From: Parasponia andersonii | Taxonomy: Eukaryota; Streptophyta; Magnoliopsida; Rosales; Cannabaceae | Assembly (NCBI GenBank): GCA_002914805.1 | Contig: JXTB01000261.1 | Coordinates: forward strand, 441,290 to 505,289 | Direction of reading: 5' to 3' | DNA: 64,000 nucleotides | Shown: positions 49,541 to 62,100 of the stretch, in pieces | Layout: each line of letters starts with the position of its first letter | Position numbering within the stretch: the first letter of the stretch is position 1 | Notes under the pieces: model-generated | What the model was told of the DNA's origin: nothing | The model's input: the letters and a program-made list of their open reading frames with translations, nothing else | Database searches by the model: none | Translations under genes and position numbers: made by a program

Positions 49541-50203
49541 TATATAAATACACATATACATACATACATATATCTATATTTATATATTATTATTATTATT
49601 ATTATTATTGTTATTGTTGTTGTTATTGTTATGTTTTGTGATACTGACTAGCCCTTGAACCACTTGTCTACGTTCCATTAGTTTTATAGTGCTCATTGAC
49701 TAACATAACTGTTAACTTTATTATTATTTGTGATGCATAGGATGTATTGTTGTTGACCATTGCATTCAACAATGTGTGTTAAATACTTGTCATTTAAATT
49801 CCATATTTTATATATTTACATAAATCTTTGATTCTAAATTGTTTAGTAAGCGAAGTTATAAAATATGCGATCAAATTCAGTACTTTTATCTTTGACAAAA
49901 TAGTTGTAATCATCTGTATCAAAGATCTCACTTCTTAATTATCTATTTTTAATATTATTTAATTTATATTTCTGACCAAATAGTTGTATCAAAGATCTCA
50001 CTTTTTAATTATCTATTTTTAATATTATTTAATTTATATTTCTGACCAAATAGTTGGAATAGCTTGTGTCAGAAAATTAATAATCTTTTTATTTATTTCT
50101 AACCATATGACTGATATCACATGCGTCAAAATTCTAATTATCTAACACATAGAGTTGGATTATTGCCTAAAAATTTATGATCTATAATTAATTGTTATTA
50201 TGT
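49541..50203 (+). repeat. Long direct repeat B, right part
   Basis: It carries the A/B landmarks 'gttatgttttgtgatactgact', 'ccttgaaccacttgtctacg' and 'gtcaaaattctaattatctaaca'. It also includes a TTA/TTG trinucleotide run (about 49584-49635) and a 70 bp tandem duplication. Confidence 0.6.
49916..50055. repeat. 70 bp tandem duplication
   Basis: Units 49916-49985 and 49986-50055 both begin 'gtatcaaagatctcactt' and end 'ctgaccaaatagtt', with one visible difference (ttctt/ttttt). Confidence 0.95.
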
Positions 50204-52080
50204 CTAATTAAGCATTTCCAGGAAAAAACAAAAAACCCCAGAACAAAAGTGGGAAAAGAGATAGGATCCGTATCACTATCCATTAGGTGGTAAATGCAAG
50301 GATTCCAACAGTTTTTTCATAGGACTTGTTTAAATACAAATGGGGGCACAACAACGGACCTCTTTCCTCTTTCTGTTTTTTTAATAACATGTTACAGATA
50401 TGAATATGTACATCGCTCAATAGTTTTGCTGTATAGTACATGATATAAGATAACGTGCTTGAAATTTAATTTAATAACGAAAATTAAGAAACAAAACAGC
50501 TAGCTAGCAGGCTATTGATGATATTAAGGATGTATCCAGATCTGTACCTCAGGCATGCATGTGACCCATATCCTATTGGGTCATCATCAATATTGATCAA
50601 TGGTGGCTGGAAAAGCTCACCTAGTCATTAATCTTTACGCACACACTATGACACTATGAATATATTTATAGCTAGGATAGGCTCTCTTCTAGCTTGCTAA
50701 GTTGTAAATTCAATCTCTGAGCTTCGGAATCTTGTGAATGCTGTAATTATCGGTCATAATCACTTTTCATTTCTTAAAAACTATATATTAATAACTTTTA
50801 CACATAAATTAAAGCTTCTTTGTTTTTCCTTTTTCCTTAATCCCGACGTTATACAAATAACATGGATAGTACTGTAACTGCATATATATGCTTTATAATT
50901 AAACATAATGAAATTATCTGTCTCAAATTGCTGTCTCAAAAGTTGTCTCACTCACGTATATATTGGCAAATCAGTAATTAATTTTCTTTTAAAAAAGTTA
51001 AAAATAATTGTTAGGCTAAATTTTTTATTTTTCCTGATTTGTCAAAGTTGTGAAACAACAGATGAGATAATTTTTTGGACAACAGATCTCAATCCATAAT
51101 TAAACCAAGTAACTAATCCTCCGACATTATTGCGTCATTGCGCAGCTAATTTATAAACAGGAATTTGGCATCAGATTTGAATTCCTATTTTCAGAACTAA
51201 TTAACCTCCTGAAAGTAAAATCTAACTATGTTATTTATTAGCGTAGTGCTACCTAATTAATTAGCATAGCTTTTGGGATAAATTAATCACAACATGTATG
51301 TGAATCGTCAACCTCCATGTATGTATCTATATGCTTCTTCAACGACGTCGAATATTTAACCCGTTGATGAGTATTCTAATTTGGATATATTGTTAGATAT
51401 GATCAGGTGTTTATAATAAGATGACTAATTGTCTGAAAAAAATTTATCCGCAATATTGTTTTGGAAATATGGAATGTCCGTTATCATTTTTATTTATGGT
51501 TAACTTATTGTTACCTGCATACACCATGGTGATGTGGATTTTGCTTTTTTTTGGGGGAGGGGGAAGGGGGGGTTTAATCTCTTTCCAATATGTGATTTTT
51601 CTTCTACACTTTATAAATTTTAATTCCCTAATTAGTTGAAATTACCAAGTAATTAATATTTTGTGTCTTAATAGTGAGTATTTATTTTCATTATATTTTT
51701 TCCTCTTTGATTTTTCTTTTTTCTTTTTACAACTAAAGATTTTTCCCCCCTTTTAAGGTATGAGTTGTTTACATAACATAGAACTAGTTTAACCAATAGA
51801 TAACATGATTAGCATTTTATTGTTAATTGCTTTATCAAATTTACAATAAAAAAATTTGTCAAATATGTTATTATAAAAATTTTAATATCTCAAAAAAAAA
51901 AAATGTGAGGGAGATCCAAATGTGAACCAACGTTTTTGTTTCCTTTTTAGCGGCAAACTAAAGTTAAATTTGTGGCTATGTTTTATAAAGAATATTGAGA
52001 ATAAGGCAGAATATTACACACCAAGATTTTTGCATTGTTCTTGTGGAATTATTTATTTAAAATGGAATATTTATTCCATT
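50204..52080. other. Intergenic DNA downstream of the B3 gene
   Basis: AT-rich with no recognised gene or transposon. A G-run (about 51554-51573) and poly-A tracts near 51892 are the only notable features. Confidence 0.6.
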
Positions 52081-52869
52081 NNNNNNNNNNNNNNNNNNNN
52101 NNNNNNNNNNNNNNNNNNNNNNNNNNNNNNNNNNNNNNNNNNNNNNNNNNNNNNNNNNNNNNNNNNNNNNNNNNNNNNNNNNNNNNNNNNNNNNNNNNNN
52201 NNNNNNNNNNNNNNNNNNNNNNNNNNNNNNNNNNNNNNNNNNNNNNNNNNNNNNNNNNNNNNNNNNNNNNNNNNNNNNNNNNNNNNNNNNNNNNNNNNNN
52301 NNNNNNNNNNNNNNNNNNNNNNNNNNNNNNNNNNNNNNNNNNNNNNNNNNNNNNNNNNNNNNNNNNNNNNNNNNNNNNNNNNNNNNNNNNNNNNNNNNNN
52401 NNNNNNNNNNNNNNNNNNNNNNNNNNNNNNNNNNNNNNNNNNNNNNNNNNNNNNNNNNNNNNNNNNNNNNNNNNNNNNNNNNNNNNNNNNNNNNNNNNNN
52501 NNNNNNNNNNNNNNNNNNNNNNNNNNNNNNNNNNNNNNNNNNNNNNNNNNNNNNNNNNNNNNNNNNNNNNNNNNNNNNNNNNNNNNNNNNNNNNNNNNNN
52601 NNNNNNNNNNNNNNNNNNNNNNNNNNNNNNNNNNNNNNNNNNNNNNNNNNNNNNNNNNNNNNNNNNNNNNNNNNNNNNNNNNNNNNNNNNNNNNNNNNNN
52701 NNNNNNNNNNNNNNNNNNNNNNNNNNNNNNNNNNNNNNNNNNNNNNNNNNNNNNNNNNNNNNNNNNNNNNNNNNNNNNNNNNNNNNNNNNNNNNNNNNNN
52801 NNNNNNNNNNNNNNNNNNNNNNNNNNNNNNNNNNNNNNNNNNNNNNNNNNNNNNNNNNNNNNNNNNNNN
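52081..52869. other. Assembly gap (789 N)
   Basis: Run of N ending in a (TA) microsatellite (52870-52898), which probably caused the assembly break. Confidence 0.99.
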
Positions 52870-52901
<32 letters not shown>

Positions 52902-55573
52902 AAACATTTTGAAACCAAAGTTCTATGTGACTATACACCAGTTATTTTCTTTATGAGGAGAGTTACTTTCTGAAATATACAAATCTGAAACTTAAAGCTT
53001 AAAATATTGGCTTTAAAGTGTAAAATTTTTTTATTAGTGAACACCAACGACAGATCAGGTACAAAAGTATGAATATTGCAGGCAGATATCTGTCTACTAG
53101 TTCATAAAATTTGATTGCTAATAAAATTAAGTACCTGATATGCATGCAGTATTATTTATGATCATGCTATATAACAACTTAATTCGTTGTGAGCTTGATA
53201 ATAAAAGTTTATAATTTTGCGCAAACATGATATTCGACGCAAATATATCTCTAGCTACTTTAAATCTTCTGATTATCATCCATAAAAGCCAGATAATTAA
53301 TTTTATTTTGGGCACTCTACTTTTAAATTAATTACTGAATTTCCTTGAACAGTAGCTAGCCTAGGAAAAATCATATCATATATATACAGGAATTGTACTG
53401 ATCACCACAATAATCAAGAAATGCTTTCCTCAGAAAAACTATAATTCAATCAAAGACGGCTGTTTCTAATCCTACTATTGCCTATTTTATTGAGATTTTC
53501 ATTGTTCCAACATGTGCTCAAACCTGTTATATGAATAGTGAAAGTCAATTTGGAATTCCCATGCATATTCTTGTACATATATTTCAGTTTTTTAAAGTCA
53601 TGCTTCTTAGCCCTTTTAGTACTCTCCTTAAAAACACAAAGCTATAGCACTTAGACTATATGTGTGCTAATTAATTTCAAGGAAACTTTATGACAACTTT
53701 CACATCTATATGTGCAGTTTTCATTGAAAAGCGCATGAAATCAAATATTGTCATGATTATTATACCCGATCGAGAAAAGAAACGATCATAAGGGGGTGCC
53801 TATGAATTAAAGGAATATACAGAATATAGAAGATTATATATTATAAGCTCATATACCTTTGTAAAGTACAGAAGAGCCCAATTAAACCCCTTTATTGGAT
53901 GTACTATTGAAGAATATACGTACATTATATATGCATGTCTTCCAGAATGAGGGGGTAACTATATATATATATTGACTGTAGATTATATGTAGTCTATCTG
54001 AATACATACATAGCAACTAGGTTGGACCTATCTGCATAACTCATCACTCATCTAACCCCTCTATGTTAATTTTCAGATAAATTAAATAGCAACAAGGGAG
54101 TCAATATAATCCAAAAAAAATATCAGAAAAAAATAAAAAAATTAAGCAAGCTATGAGAACAAAATCTCTTTAGTCTAGATGTGCATTCATAGGGTGATGC
54201 CTAAAAAACCCTTTGGATAGCACCATATATCGAAAATTCCCTTATATATTACAACCAGATTAGAATATAACCCGAGGAAAAAAGACTAAATGATATAACC
54301 AAAAGTAATAGATGCAACGTGATATAACCACTAGCTAGTAAGGTTGTATAATTGACATATTAATGTTGTGTTAACATATATGACACAGATGATGCCTGTG
54401 CATATAATTAATACAACAAACTAGCCAAAACTAGATCTACAAAAGAGATCATCACTACTCTTGCAAATAACAACAAAGGAATTAAACTGCTACAACAATC
54501 AATATTGTACTTCAATTTCAGTGTGTGCGATATATACTTCATACCCCCTAGTTATCTAAGAACTCGATAGAGACTTACTGATCGTTTTGGGACCATCTGC
54601 TTTAATCAATATATATGATCCTTTTAGCTTGCATTAATCCAGATAAAGTGCGCAAGCTGGCTGCTCTCTATATATATACATGTATGTGTAAAGATAAGAC
54701 ATAAAATCACTTAGTAAAAACAAATATGTAATAACCATTTGACGATAATAAATATATATACTAGAGATCTAAATAAAGCTAGGCACAAAGGTACATATTT
54801 ATATGTATGTATATGTATATACGACCTTTTAACAGAAGCGCACACTGAAACTTTATCTGAGCTTTACCTGCAAAGTGTGCCTAACTAATGAGCAGCAGCC
54901 AGCGCAGTAATTACAACAAACATTATAAAGGGCTACAGCTATTGAAAACAGTACTAATAGAGCAATTAAAGATACAAAGAAGCCGACTTTTTGAACCTCC
55001 AGACTCCAAACCTAGCTATAGCAAGACTTGTTTGCTACACATGTATAAAAATTTGCTAACGAGATGGTTGGAGGAATAAACATCCATTCAGAAGAAACTG
55101 AAGTCTGTAGCTAGATCAAATTGAAGGATGAGCATATATATACACACACACACATTTGGAATAAACAAAGAATATTTGATGAAATATATAATGTTCAATT
55201 TTTATACACAATTAACAATTATATCTTTTGCACCAAGCGTATCATATCTTCACATGTACTTCCATTTACAATTAACCTCAAACCTCGCCAAGTAATCAAT
55301 GAACCAACATATATATTTATAGCTGGATAATTAGAGACTATTTTAGCCGGAGAGATCAAATTAAATTAAACTCTCCAAGCCAAAGACTTATTCATCCCAA
55401 GTGTCCAAATATGGCAACTAGAGATGATCATGTGGACTATACTACTATAGTTAATACCGGCTGGGTGCTCTTAATTCGTAAATAATATATATAATACAAA
55501 CTGAAATTGATATTGCCGGAAAAACCAATCAATATTCATCACTGGGGTAGTATAGCATTCACAGCTAATTTAA
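52870..55573. other. Intergenic DNA and 3' flank of the B3 gene
   Basis: After the (TA) run, this stretch has no recognisable transposon and no supported ORF. Part of the last few hundred bases (about 55200-55573) should be the 3' untranslated region of the minus-strand B3 gene. I could not find a canonical poly-A signal there. Confidence 0.5.
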
Positions 55574-57097
55574 TTAATTAGGTTCCAAATCAAAAGACAA
55601 AGAAGATTTTCCCTTCTGGGAAATAAACTCTGGTGGAATCGTTATTGGCATTTGGGAAGGATTTGGTAGCCTTACTTGATGATCATGATCATGAGGAGGA
55701 TATTGGTGTACCGAATTAGATGAATTGGAAAGCACCGAAGCAATTGTCGCATCCGCTATAGACTCCTCCTCCTCCTCCCCCCCCTCTTGTTCCGGACAGT
55801 ACTCCATGTTTACACCGAAAAGCCTCAGGCGTTTCGACGACGCAGATGGTGGAGCACGGCCGCCAATAATGGCTGCAGGTGTAGATTCAATCACCACAGG
55901 AACATTGTCATGATCATTTCCTCCCCGAATCCCAGTACCGTGATAGTACTGCTGGAGGTGTTGATACTGATGAGGATGATGATGATTATGAGGATATTGC
56001 ATATTGTTGAAATTGTACATCGAATTGTCATGGTGTTGTGGCGGGATGGACATGGAAATCCCCGAGGGCAGCGAGTAGAATAGACCTTCGCCGCGGCGGC
56101 CGCTTCCTCCTCCTCCTCCTCCTCCGCCGCCGCCGCCCCACTGAAACTGATGATGATGATCAGTTGGGAAATGTACTAGAGGTGTAATTAGCGACCCCGG
56201 ATTAGGCGGGAGTAGCGTATGAGGATGGAGATGGTGATGAAGATGGTGATTTTGATGATTATGAGGTCTTCGCCTCCAATCAATGAACAAACGGCTCTTA
56301 CCGGACTCACCAACACCGCGCTCGAACGACACAATGTCACCGGCATCAAGCTTCTTCTCCTTGACGAAACGGCTCCATCCTTTAGTCATCACATAGCTCT
56401 GGCTGCTGTTCCAGTAGGAGTACCGAAACCGCCACGCCTTGCCGTTTCGGTCCTCGAAGTTGAGGAGGAGGCCCTTGCTGTTTTCGCTGTTGGAGGAGTC
56501 CAAGGGGAAGTACCTCTCGGCGTGCTGCTTTGGGATGACGAGTCGGTTGAGCTTGCCCACATCGCTCGGAGTAACCACCTTGTCGAACATGTGCTCTCGC
56601 TCACTAGCGCCACATGACCAAACCCCATGACCAGCAGTACTAGGACTAGTACTGCTAGTCGTCCCATTATTACTATTATCATCAATGATATTGCTGTTGT
56701 TGTTTTCTTCGTAATTGGTTCGACTCAGTGAAAAGTCGGCCATGAGTTGGAGCTTTTTGTTGAAATTAATGGATTGATGATTGTGATAATCAGCTGGGAG
56801 TACTGATGAGGAGGGAGCTGCGGATGACCATTTTGGCTGTTGATGATGATGAACGACACAGCTGGTACTGTTAATACTGCTCTGCTCGGAGTTATGCCCA
56901 GAAGAAGAAGCGCAAAACGACAAAGGGAGTTGAGTCGATTTAGTAGCAGTATTATTATCAACAATATTTTTATTATTATTTTCTCTTACCTTATAAACAT
57001 CAAGTTCTTCTTCTTGTTTATAATCTGAATAATAACTTGACTGCTGCTGATGATGATGATCCTTGTCTTGATCTTCTTGCACAAACTCCATGATCAT
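55574..57097 (-). CDS. NGATHA-like B3-domain transcription factor
   Basis: A single-exon gene of 507 codons. Residues about 169-277 form a RAV-class B3 DNA-binding domain: [52 protein letters not shown] and LFIDWRRRP. There is no AP2 domain, which separates it from RAV1-type proteins. Residues 422-431 ([10 protein letters not shown]) hold the RLFGV repression motif, and the C-terminus [13 protein letters not shown] matches the conserved NGATHA tail. Low-complexity tracts are His-rich (282-293 and 371-376), Gly (321-331), Asn/Ser-rich and acidic (441-445). NGATHA proteins are nuclear and control lateral-organ margin growth and style/stigma development. The start at 57097 and the ATG two codons on (57091) are equally plausible. 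Met119 (56743) begins MADFSLSR, which lines up with my recollection of the Arabidopsis NGA1 start. Which paralogue this is cannot be decided here. Confidence 0.95.
   Translation of the reverse strand: MIMEFVQEDQDKDHHHQQQSSYYSDYKQEEELDVYKVRENNNKNIVDNNTATKSTQLPLSFCASSSGHNSEQSSINSTSCVVHHHQQPKWSSAAPSSSVLPADYHNHQSINFNKKLQLMADFSLSRTNYEENNNSNIIDDNSNNGTTSSTSPSTAGHGVWSCGASEREHMFDKVVTPSDVGKLNRLVIPKQHAERYFPLDSSNSENSKGLLLNFEDRNGKAWRFRYSYWNSSQSYVMTKGWSRFVKEKKLDAGDIVSFERGVGESGKSRLFIDWRRRPHNHQNHHLHHHLHPHTLLPPNPGSLITPLVHFPTDHHHQFQWGGGGGGGGGGGSGRRGEGLFYSLPSGISMSIPPQHHDNSMYNFNNMQYPHNHHHPHQYQHLQQYYHGTGIRGGNDHDNVPVVIESTPAAIIGGRAPPSASSKRLRLFGVNMEYCPEQEGGEEEEESIADATIASVLSNSSNSVHQYPPHDHDHQVRLPNPSQMPITIPPEFISQKGKSSLSFDLEPN
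56101..56136. repeat. Trinucleotide run coding for the glycine tract of the B3 protein
   Basis: (TCC)n followed by (GCC)n on the plus strand encodes 11 consecutive glycines at residues 321-331. Such runs vary in length easily between alleles. Confidence 0.9.
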
Positions 57098-57643
57098 GAC
57101 CCACCTTCTAGCTCCAAATTCAGACTACTCATCATCAAAACCCTATTTTCCTTTGGTATTATTTTTCTAAATAAAAAGAAAAGGAAAAAAAAAAAAAACA
57201 AATTATGAACAAAGAAGAGGAAATTGGGTATTAATTGGTTCAAAGAAAACTTGGTGGGCATATCACCTGAAATTTCATGGTGTGTTTGACTCAGATCTAG
57301 CTAGCTATGAGACCCAGAGAATATGAGCGAACCAATAAAAAGGGGTCGGTGCCTTCTTCTTTGACTAAGAATTCTCAAACCCTAAAGCAGAAATAGCTGT
57401 ATAGTCGATTTAGACAAATGAAGTTGCTTCAAGTAGTAGTTGGTGTTGGTAATATTGACCAATTAAGCTAGGCCAGCATATTCCCAAAAGAAGAATAATA
57501 TCATCTTCAATATTAGATCGAGATGTGGAAATAAAGAGAAGAAAAAAGACTTATAATTGTGTGGTATATGATCTATACGTGAACTTAACTTTACTAATTG
57601 ACTGCTTCGAACCTTCTCTACTACTAGCTACCTAGCTAAGACA

Positions 57644-57696
57644 GAAGAAGAAGAAGAAGAAGAAGAAGAAGAAGAAGAAGAAGAAGAAGAGAAGAA
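57644..57696. repeat. (GAA)/(TTC) microsatellite in the presumed 5' leader of the B3 gene
   Basis: About 17 units of GAA on the plus strand, read as TTC in the sense of the B3 gene. It lies between the proposed TATA box (57794-57789) and the start codon, so it is probably transcribed as a pyrimidine-rich leader or lies in a leader intron. Confidence 0.85.
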
Positions 57697-57788
57697 CATT
57701 TTTTTCTTTTCTTCCTTTTTTTTTTAAGTTTAATTCTTCTGTAAAGTAATAAGACCCCCCATTTTTTTTCGGACGGTATGAGAGAGAG

Positions 57789-57808
57789 TTTATACGTAGG
57801 GGCCCATG
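57789..57808 (-). promoter_or_regulatory. Proposed core promoter of the B3 gene: TGGGCC element and TATA box
   Basis: On the minus strand, CATGGGCCCC (57808-57799) is followed 4 bp later by TATAAA (57794-57789), then by CTCTCTCTC, a pyrimidine patch. This order is typical of plant core promoters. TGGGCC is a site II / TCP-type binding motif, and TCP factors are known to act upstream of NGATHA genes. It would give a leader of about 660 bp before the ATG, with or without an intron. Transcript-start data are needed; other TATA-like sites occur in this AT-rich DNA. Confidence 0.45.
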
Positions 57809-58985
57809 ATGAACACGATGTTGTTTTGATCATGTGAGCATCATCCTTTTCATGTAATTAGTTTTTTTTTTTTTTTTGGGGGGGGAGGGAGAAAATTTTG
57901 AATTGTATTTTCTTTCACTAAAGCCCAAATAAGCAACAGTTAATTTGCTGAAATTTGTTCACCTATTTTCTTTATTGTGATTCTTTTTATAAGTATCCTA
58001 ATAATAATGGAAATTTAAAAAATAGAAAAAGAAAACATAAATAATATTAAATATGGTTTATAAGCCATTTGGTGTAGTGAGGGGGCAGAGCTAGTTAGGT
58101 TTGGAGTATTTGACTTTTGGGGTAATTGATGATATGCTGGTCCTGGCAGTGGAAAAAAGGCAGCACCTCCTCGTTCGAGCACACCGACCTTAGTTGTAGG
58201 CGCCTCATAATTCTGATTCTCTTAATTTCTTTCTTTCTTTCTTTTTTCTTTTTTTTTTTATCGGAATATAACAATTTGATTGGTGTAGTAAAAGATGAAT
58301 ACCCTTGTTAAGTCTCAAGTACTCTTAATTAACCAAATAAAAATGTGATGCCCCAAAAGGGCAAATTTTGCTCCCTCGTATTAATTCTATTTTCCCCTAA
58401 TAGTGATCCCTTTGGCCTATTTATACACAGTAAAATTAGGGCAAACACCTTGTTTTGTTAATTTATAATTTTTTTTTCTAACAGATATATATATATATAT
58501 AGTTGTGTTTGATGTACATAATAATTAATTAATGCCCGTGTACTTGTCACCCGTTACCACGGTAATTTTGGATTAATTGCTAACTTAATCTAACTTAATT
58601 ACTTAAAAGGTAATTCTTTTCTGTTCTGCCGGAATTATATTATATATCCTGGATAATTCAAACGACAGATTTTTGTGGTCCAGTTTGATCATCTTCCACT
58701 TTAAGAAGAAAAGAATGGTTGGAGAGAACTTTCAAGCAACATTACATTATCTTGTTAAATATCACTTATTATATGACGCCTATTACGATACACAGTGAAT
58801 GAGATAACGATCAAAAGGGCTGATGATAAGATCCAGTCATATTATTCATAGTCGTAGAGTATAGGGTAAATTGTGCTTCCTTCGGAAATTGCCTGAAAAG
58901 GGTGCATTAATTAATTAATTAATAATGTAATGCATAAATGATTGTAAGTTCCACAAGATGTCCCTCTAATTAATTATGTGCGTGC
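57809..58985. other. Upstream region of the B3 gene
   Basis: No ORF is supported. It contains poly-T and poly-G runs near 57862-57890, a CTTT-rich run near 58228-58260 and an (AT) run near 58484-58501. This is the likely proximal promoter and upstream regulatory DNA. Confidence 0.5.
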
Positions 58986-59176
58986 AGTACCTAATGCAGG
59001 TATTTTTTTTATTTATTTATAGATATTATTTTGTTTAATTAAAATTAATTACACGTATTTTTATGGTAAAAATTAGAGAAAAAAATATTAAATCATAAGT
59101 ATTTATTTTTATTATTATTTTTAATTATTTAATAACTAAAAAAATATCTCTAAATAGATATATTAGATTGAAAAAC
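58986..59176. mobile_element. MITE family M, copy 4 (diverged)
   Basis: The left end 'agtacctaatgcaggtat' plus T-run and 'tttatagatattat', and the right end 'aaatatctctaaatagatatattagattg', match the ends of copy 2. The inner 'ttaattaaaattaattacacg' also matches. It is about 190 bp, degraded, and lies roughly 1.2 kb upstream of the proposed promoter. Confidence 0.6.
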
Positions 59177-62100
59177 TACGTACATTATTTAAAAGCCATA
59201 AACTAATAAAATCCGTCTTTCAAATTTTTTTTTTCTTTTGGCTTGGCTAAGGACGAAACTGACGGGGAAAAAAGGTGAGTTTGTTATAAGATTTGATGTC
59301 TAAGAAGAGGGTATAGTTATTACATTATCTGCAATCGATCAGAAAGCACAGGCAACTCTTGGGAATTGCAATTGTCATATATTATAAGTACCCTACACCA
59401 TATTGTCACGCTCATTCTCGCATCATCGATGATCATCATCTACGTACCTCGTCCCATATTACAAGTTTAGGCTTTTTTTTAATCCCTAATATTTTCTATA
59501 ATATGCTTTACTGATTCCAGTTACCTCCTGTTTATAAACATTATACATTGCCACACATAATATTACCCCAGCTTGATAGCACAACAGGAAAAAGAACATA
59601 TGAATATAATTAATTAAAGAAATAATTAACTACAAATATCCCCACATATGTGTATATATATACATTTAACTAGCTATTTTCGTGTATATATAGTACACAT
59701 TTAATTAGTGGTACCATACATGTTTGATTGATTAATACAGGTTAATCAGGTGGAAGATTAATTTTCTGGATCGCGCAATGTATAGCTTATAACCACGTAC
59801 ATATGCATCAGGAAAAAGAAAGTCTCCTATAGTAAGTACATTATGCTAGACCATTTCTGGGAAGTTATGTAGAGATCAATTTTAGCAAATATATATTTTA
59901 ATTAATTGTGTGGCCATGATAAGATTTGAATTATTGTAGGATAATTCTGGAAAATATTTTAAAAATATATATTTGTTTATATTCTACTAATAGAAAAGAT
60001 CCGTTAATTAACTCAAGTTACATTGATAATTATAATAATTTTTCTTTTTCATTTTATTTACCAAAATGATATATATATATATATATATAATATTACACGT
60101 CAATATCGGTTTAATAATCCCTAGATATATTGTGGACATTATGACTGATATTACGTCTACAATGCGGACATTTTTAAACTCAAGACAAATCCCTCTTCCC
60201 TCTCTCAAAGCAAATTATTTTACACATATATATTGAACTGGCTAGCTCGATTTCCGCACTGGTTATTGGTTCAGCATATTTGTATATAGGCAAGTCGCAT
60301 TGGAGAAGGGTATGCACAGGTAAAACATAATATTTGATAAATTAATAAGTTCCTTTAAATAATAAAATTTTACGGTCCAAGGACAATATAGTAAATTAAT
60401 AACCTCAAGGGATGCTAAATACATTAGATAATAATATTTTTTTTCAAATCTTTTAGAGGTCAATGAAAATATAATTTAATAATTGATTGAATGCGTTAGA
60501 TAAATAATATATAAAATTCATAATATTAAAGAACTTTATTCTTAACAACTTCTCAATTTAAAACTTTATTCCAAAATTTGCATCTAAAATGATTAATTTT
60601 TCCTCTGTATTTAAACTGAATTAATTTCATTCTTAATTTTTTTGCAACGATGCAAATTGTAGCAAATAGTTAGATTTGGATAAAACAACAAACATGATTC
60701 TGCATTTTACATTAATTTTTTAATTGCATTAATTTTTTTAACTCATTCATTGCTTTATGATTTATAACTCATACATAAATTTCTGTTAAAAAAAATACAC
60801 GTACATGTAATTAAAAAATTATAATCTTCTTAAGTTAATAAAATATTTATTTATTGATAAATAAATAATTATTTTAAAATAATATTTCTTTTTAGTCCCA
60901 ACAATATTAATTTATAAAAGTTTTACCCCATATATATATATCATAATTACGAAGTCTTGATCAATAAACGACGTCCAGATGTGGAGTGGCCACATATACA
61001 AAAGAGAGAGTAAAGCCACTCATTGGGGACCTGTCTCCGCCCTCTCGTCCCTGTCTTTCAATATCATTAATTATATATAATCAGATATATGAATGTACAT
61101 TAATTTTAAGATATCCCATATCTATTATCTAAATATTTATAAACTTCTACATATTTTTTTTTTCTATTTTATAATGTTTATTATGAATGGAGATAATTGT
61201 AGGATATATATATATATAGGGAGAGAATATATATATATATATATATGTATACAGGCTAAGAGAGGTAGCTATAGGCCTAGAGAAGTAGGGTTTAGGACCA
61301 CAAGCCTAGAGAGTAGAGATGAGTAGAGAGAGAAGCAACGAAGCCAGAGTCACCAGAGAAAGAAGCATATATAGAGTTCGGTCCAGTTGGCGGTTTCCTT
61401 GTTGTTTCATGATCATAATTCCTGTGATGGCCTTTTGTCCCCATATATTATATATATATATATATTTATATTTATCATCTCTCTCTCTCTCTCTCTCTGA
61501 CCATAGCATGTCCATAAAATCGTTTCTCATCCTCATATCATCATTTTGACGCAACTTCCACCTGTATCCAAGTACTGGGGGTTTTCTTTTATCTTTACTT
61601 TTGTTTGGTTTGTGTCCAATAATATTACTATTCATTATTAACTAATAAGAAAATTTGTATCATAGGACCAATATAATTAATAATGACATGCATGGGCAGT
61701 ATTTGATAGTTTTAATACATCATTTTAAACTTTAATTTGATAAGACAGGAACACTAGCTAATAGTACTGTTTGGTTGCAGGAATAATGCCTTAGCTAAGT
61801 TCGGAGTTCTGAAGGGGAAAAATGTGTCTATAGCATCAATACGAAAGAAAACGAAGAAAGGAAATTATTAATTAGTGCGGTATAGCACCATACTTTAGGC
61901 CTGCACCTGTGGAGGCCGTGATGATCTATATATGCATATACTTTGTGTATATATATGCAATATGCCTTTGGGGTTTTTTTTTTTTTTTGGGTTGATTATT
62001 CATCTTTTAATTTAATTAAATTATTTTCTAGCACCACTGCAATAAATATATGTAGTACTATTGATTACATTTTTTTTATAGAAAGTACTATTGATTACAT

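Noticed and set aside
52035-52973. Several frames of 280-344 codons around the second gap, with a YIYIYI tail
   Set aside because: N run plus a TA microsatellite; no real coding evidence.
55725-57028. Frames overlapping the B3 gene on the opposite strand and in another frame
   Set aside because: Shadows of the NGATHA-like coding sequence, caused by its repetitive codon use.
57636-57833. Minus-strand frame of 65 codons ending in a poly-leucine tract upstream of the B3 gene
   Set aside because: Its leucine tract is the (TTC)/(CTT) microsatellite; composition and position fit a leader, not a protein.
61093-61635. Short frames on both strands around 61.1-61.6 kb
   Set aside because: They are driven by TA and CT microsatellites (YIYIYI and SLSLSL runs).
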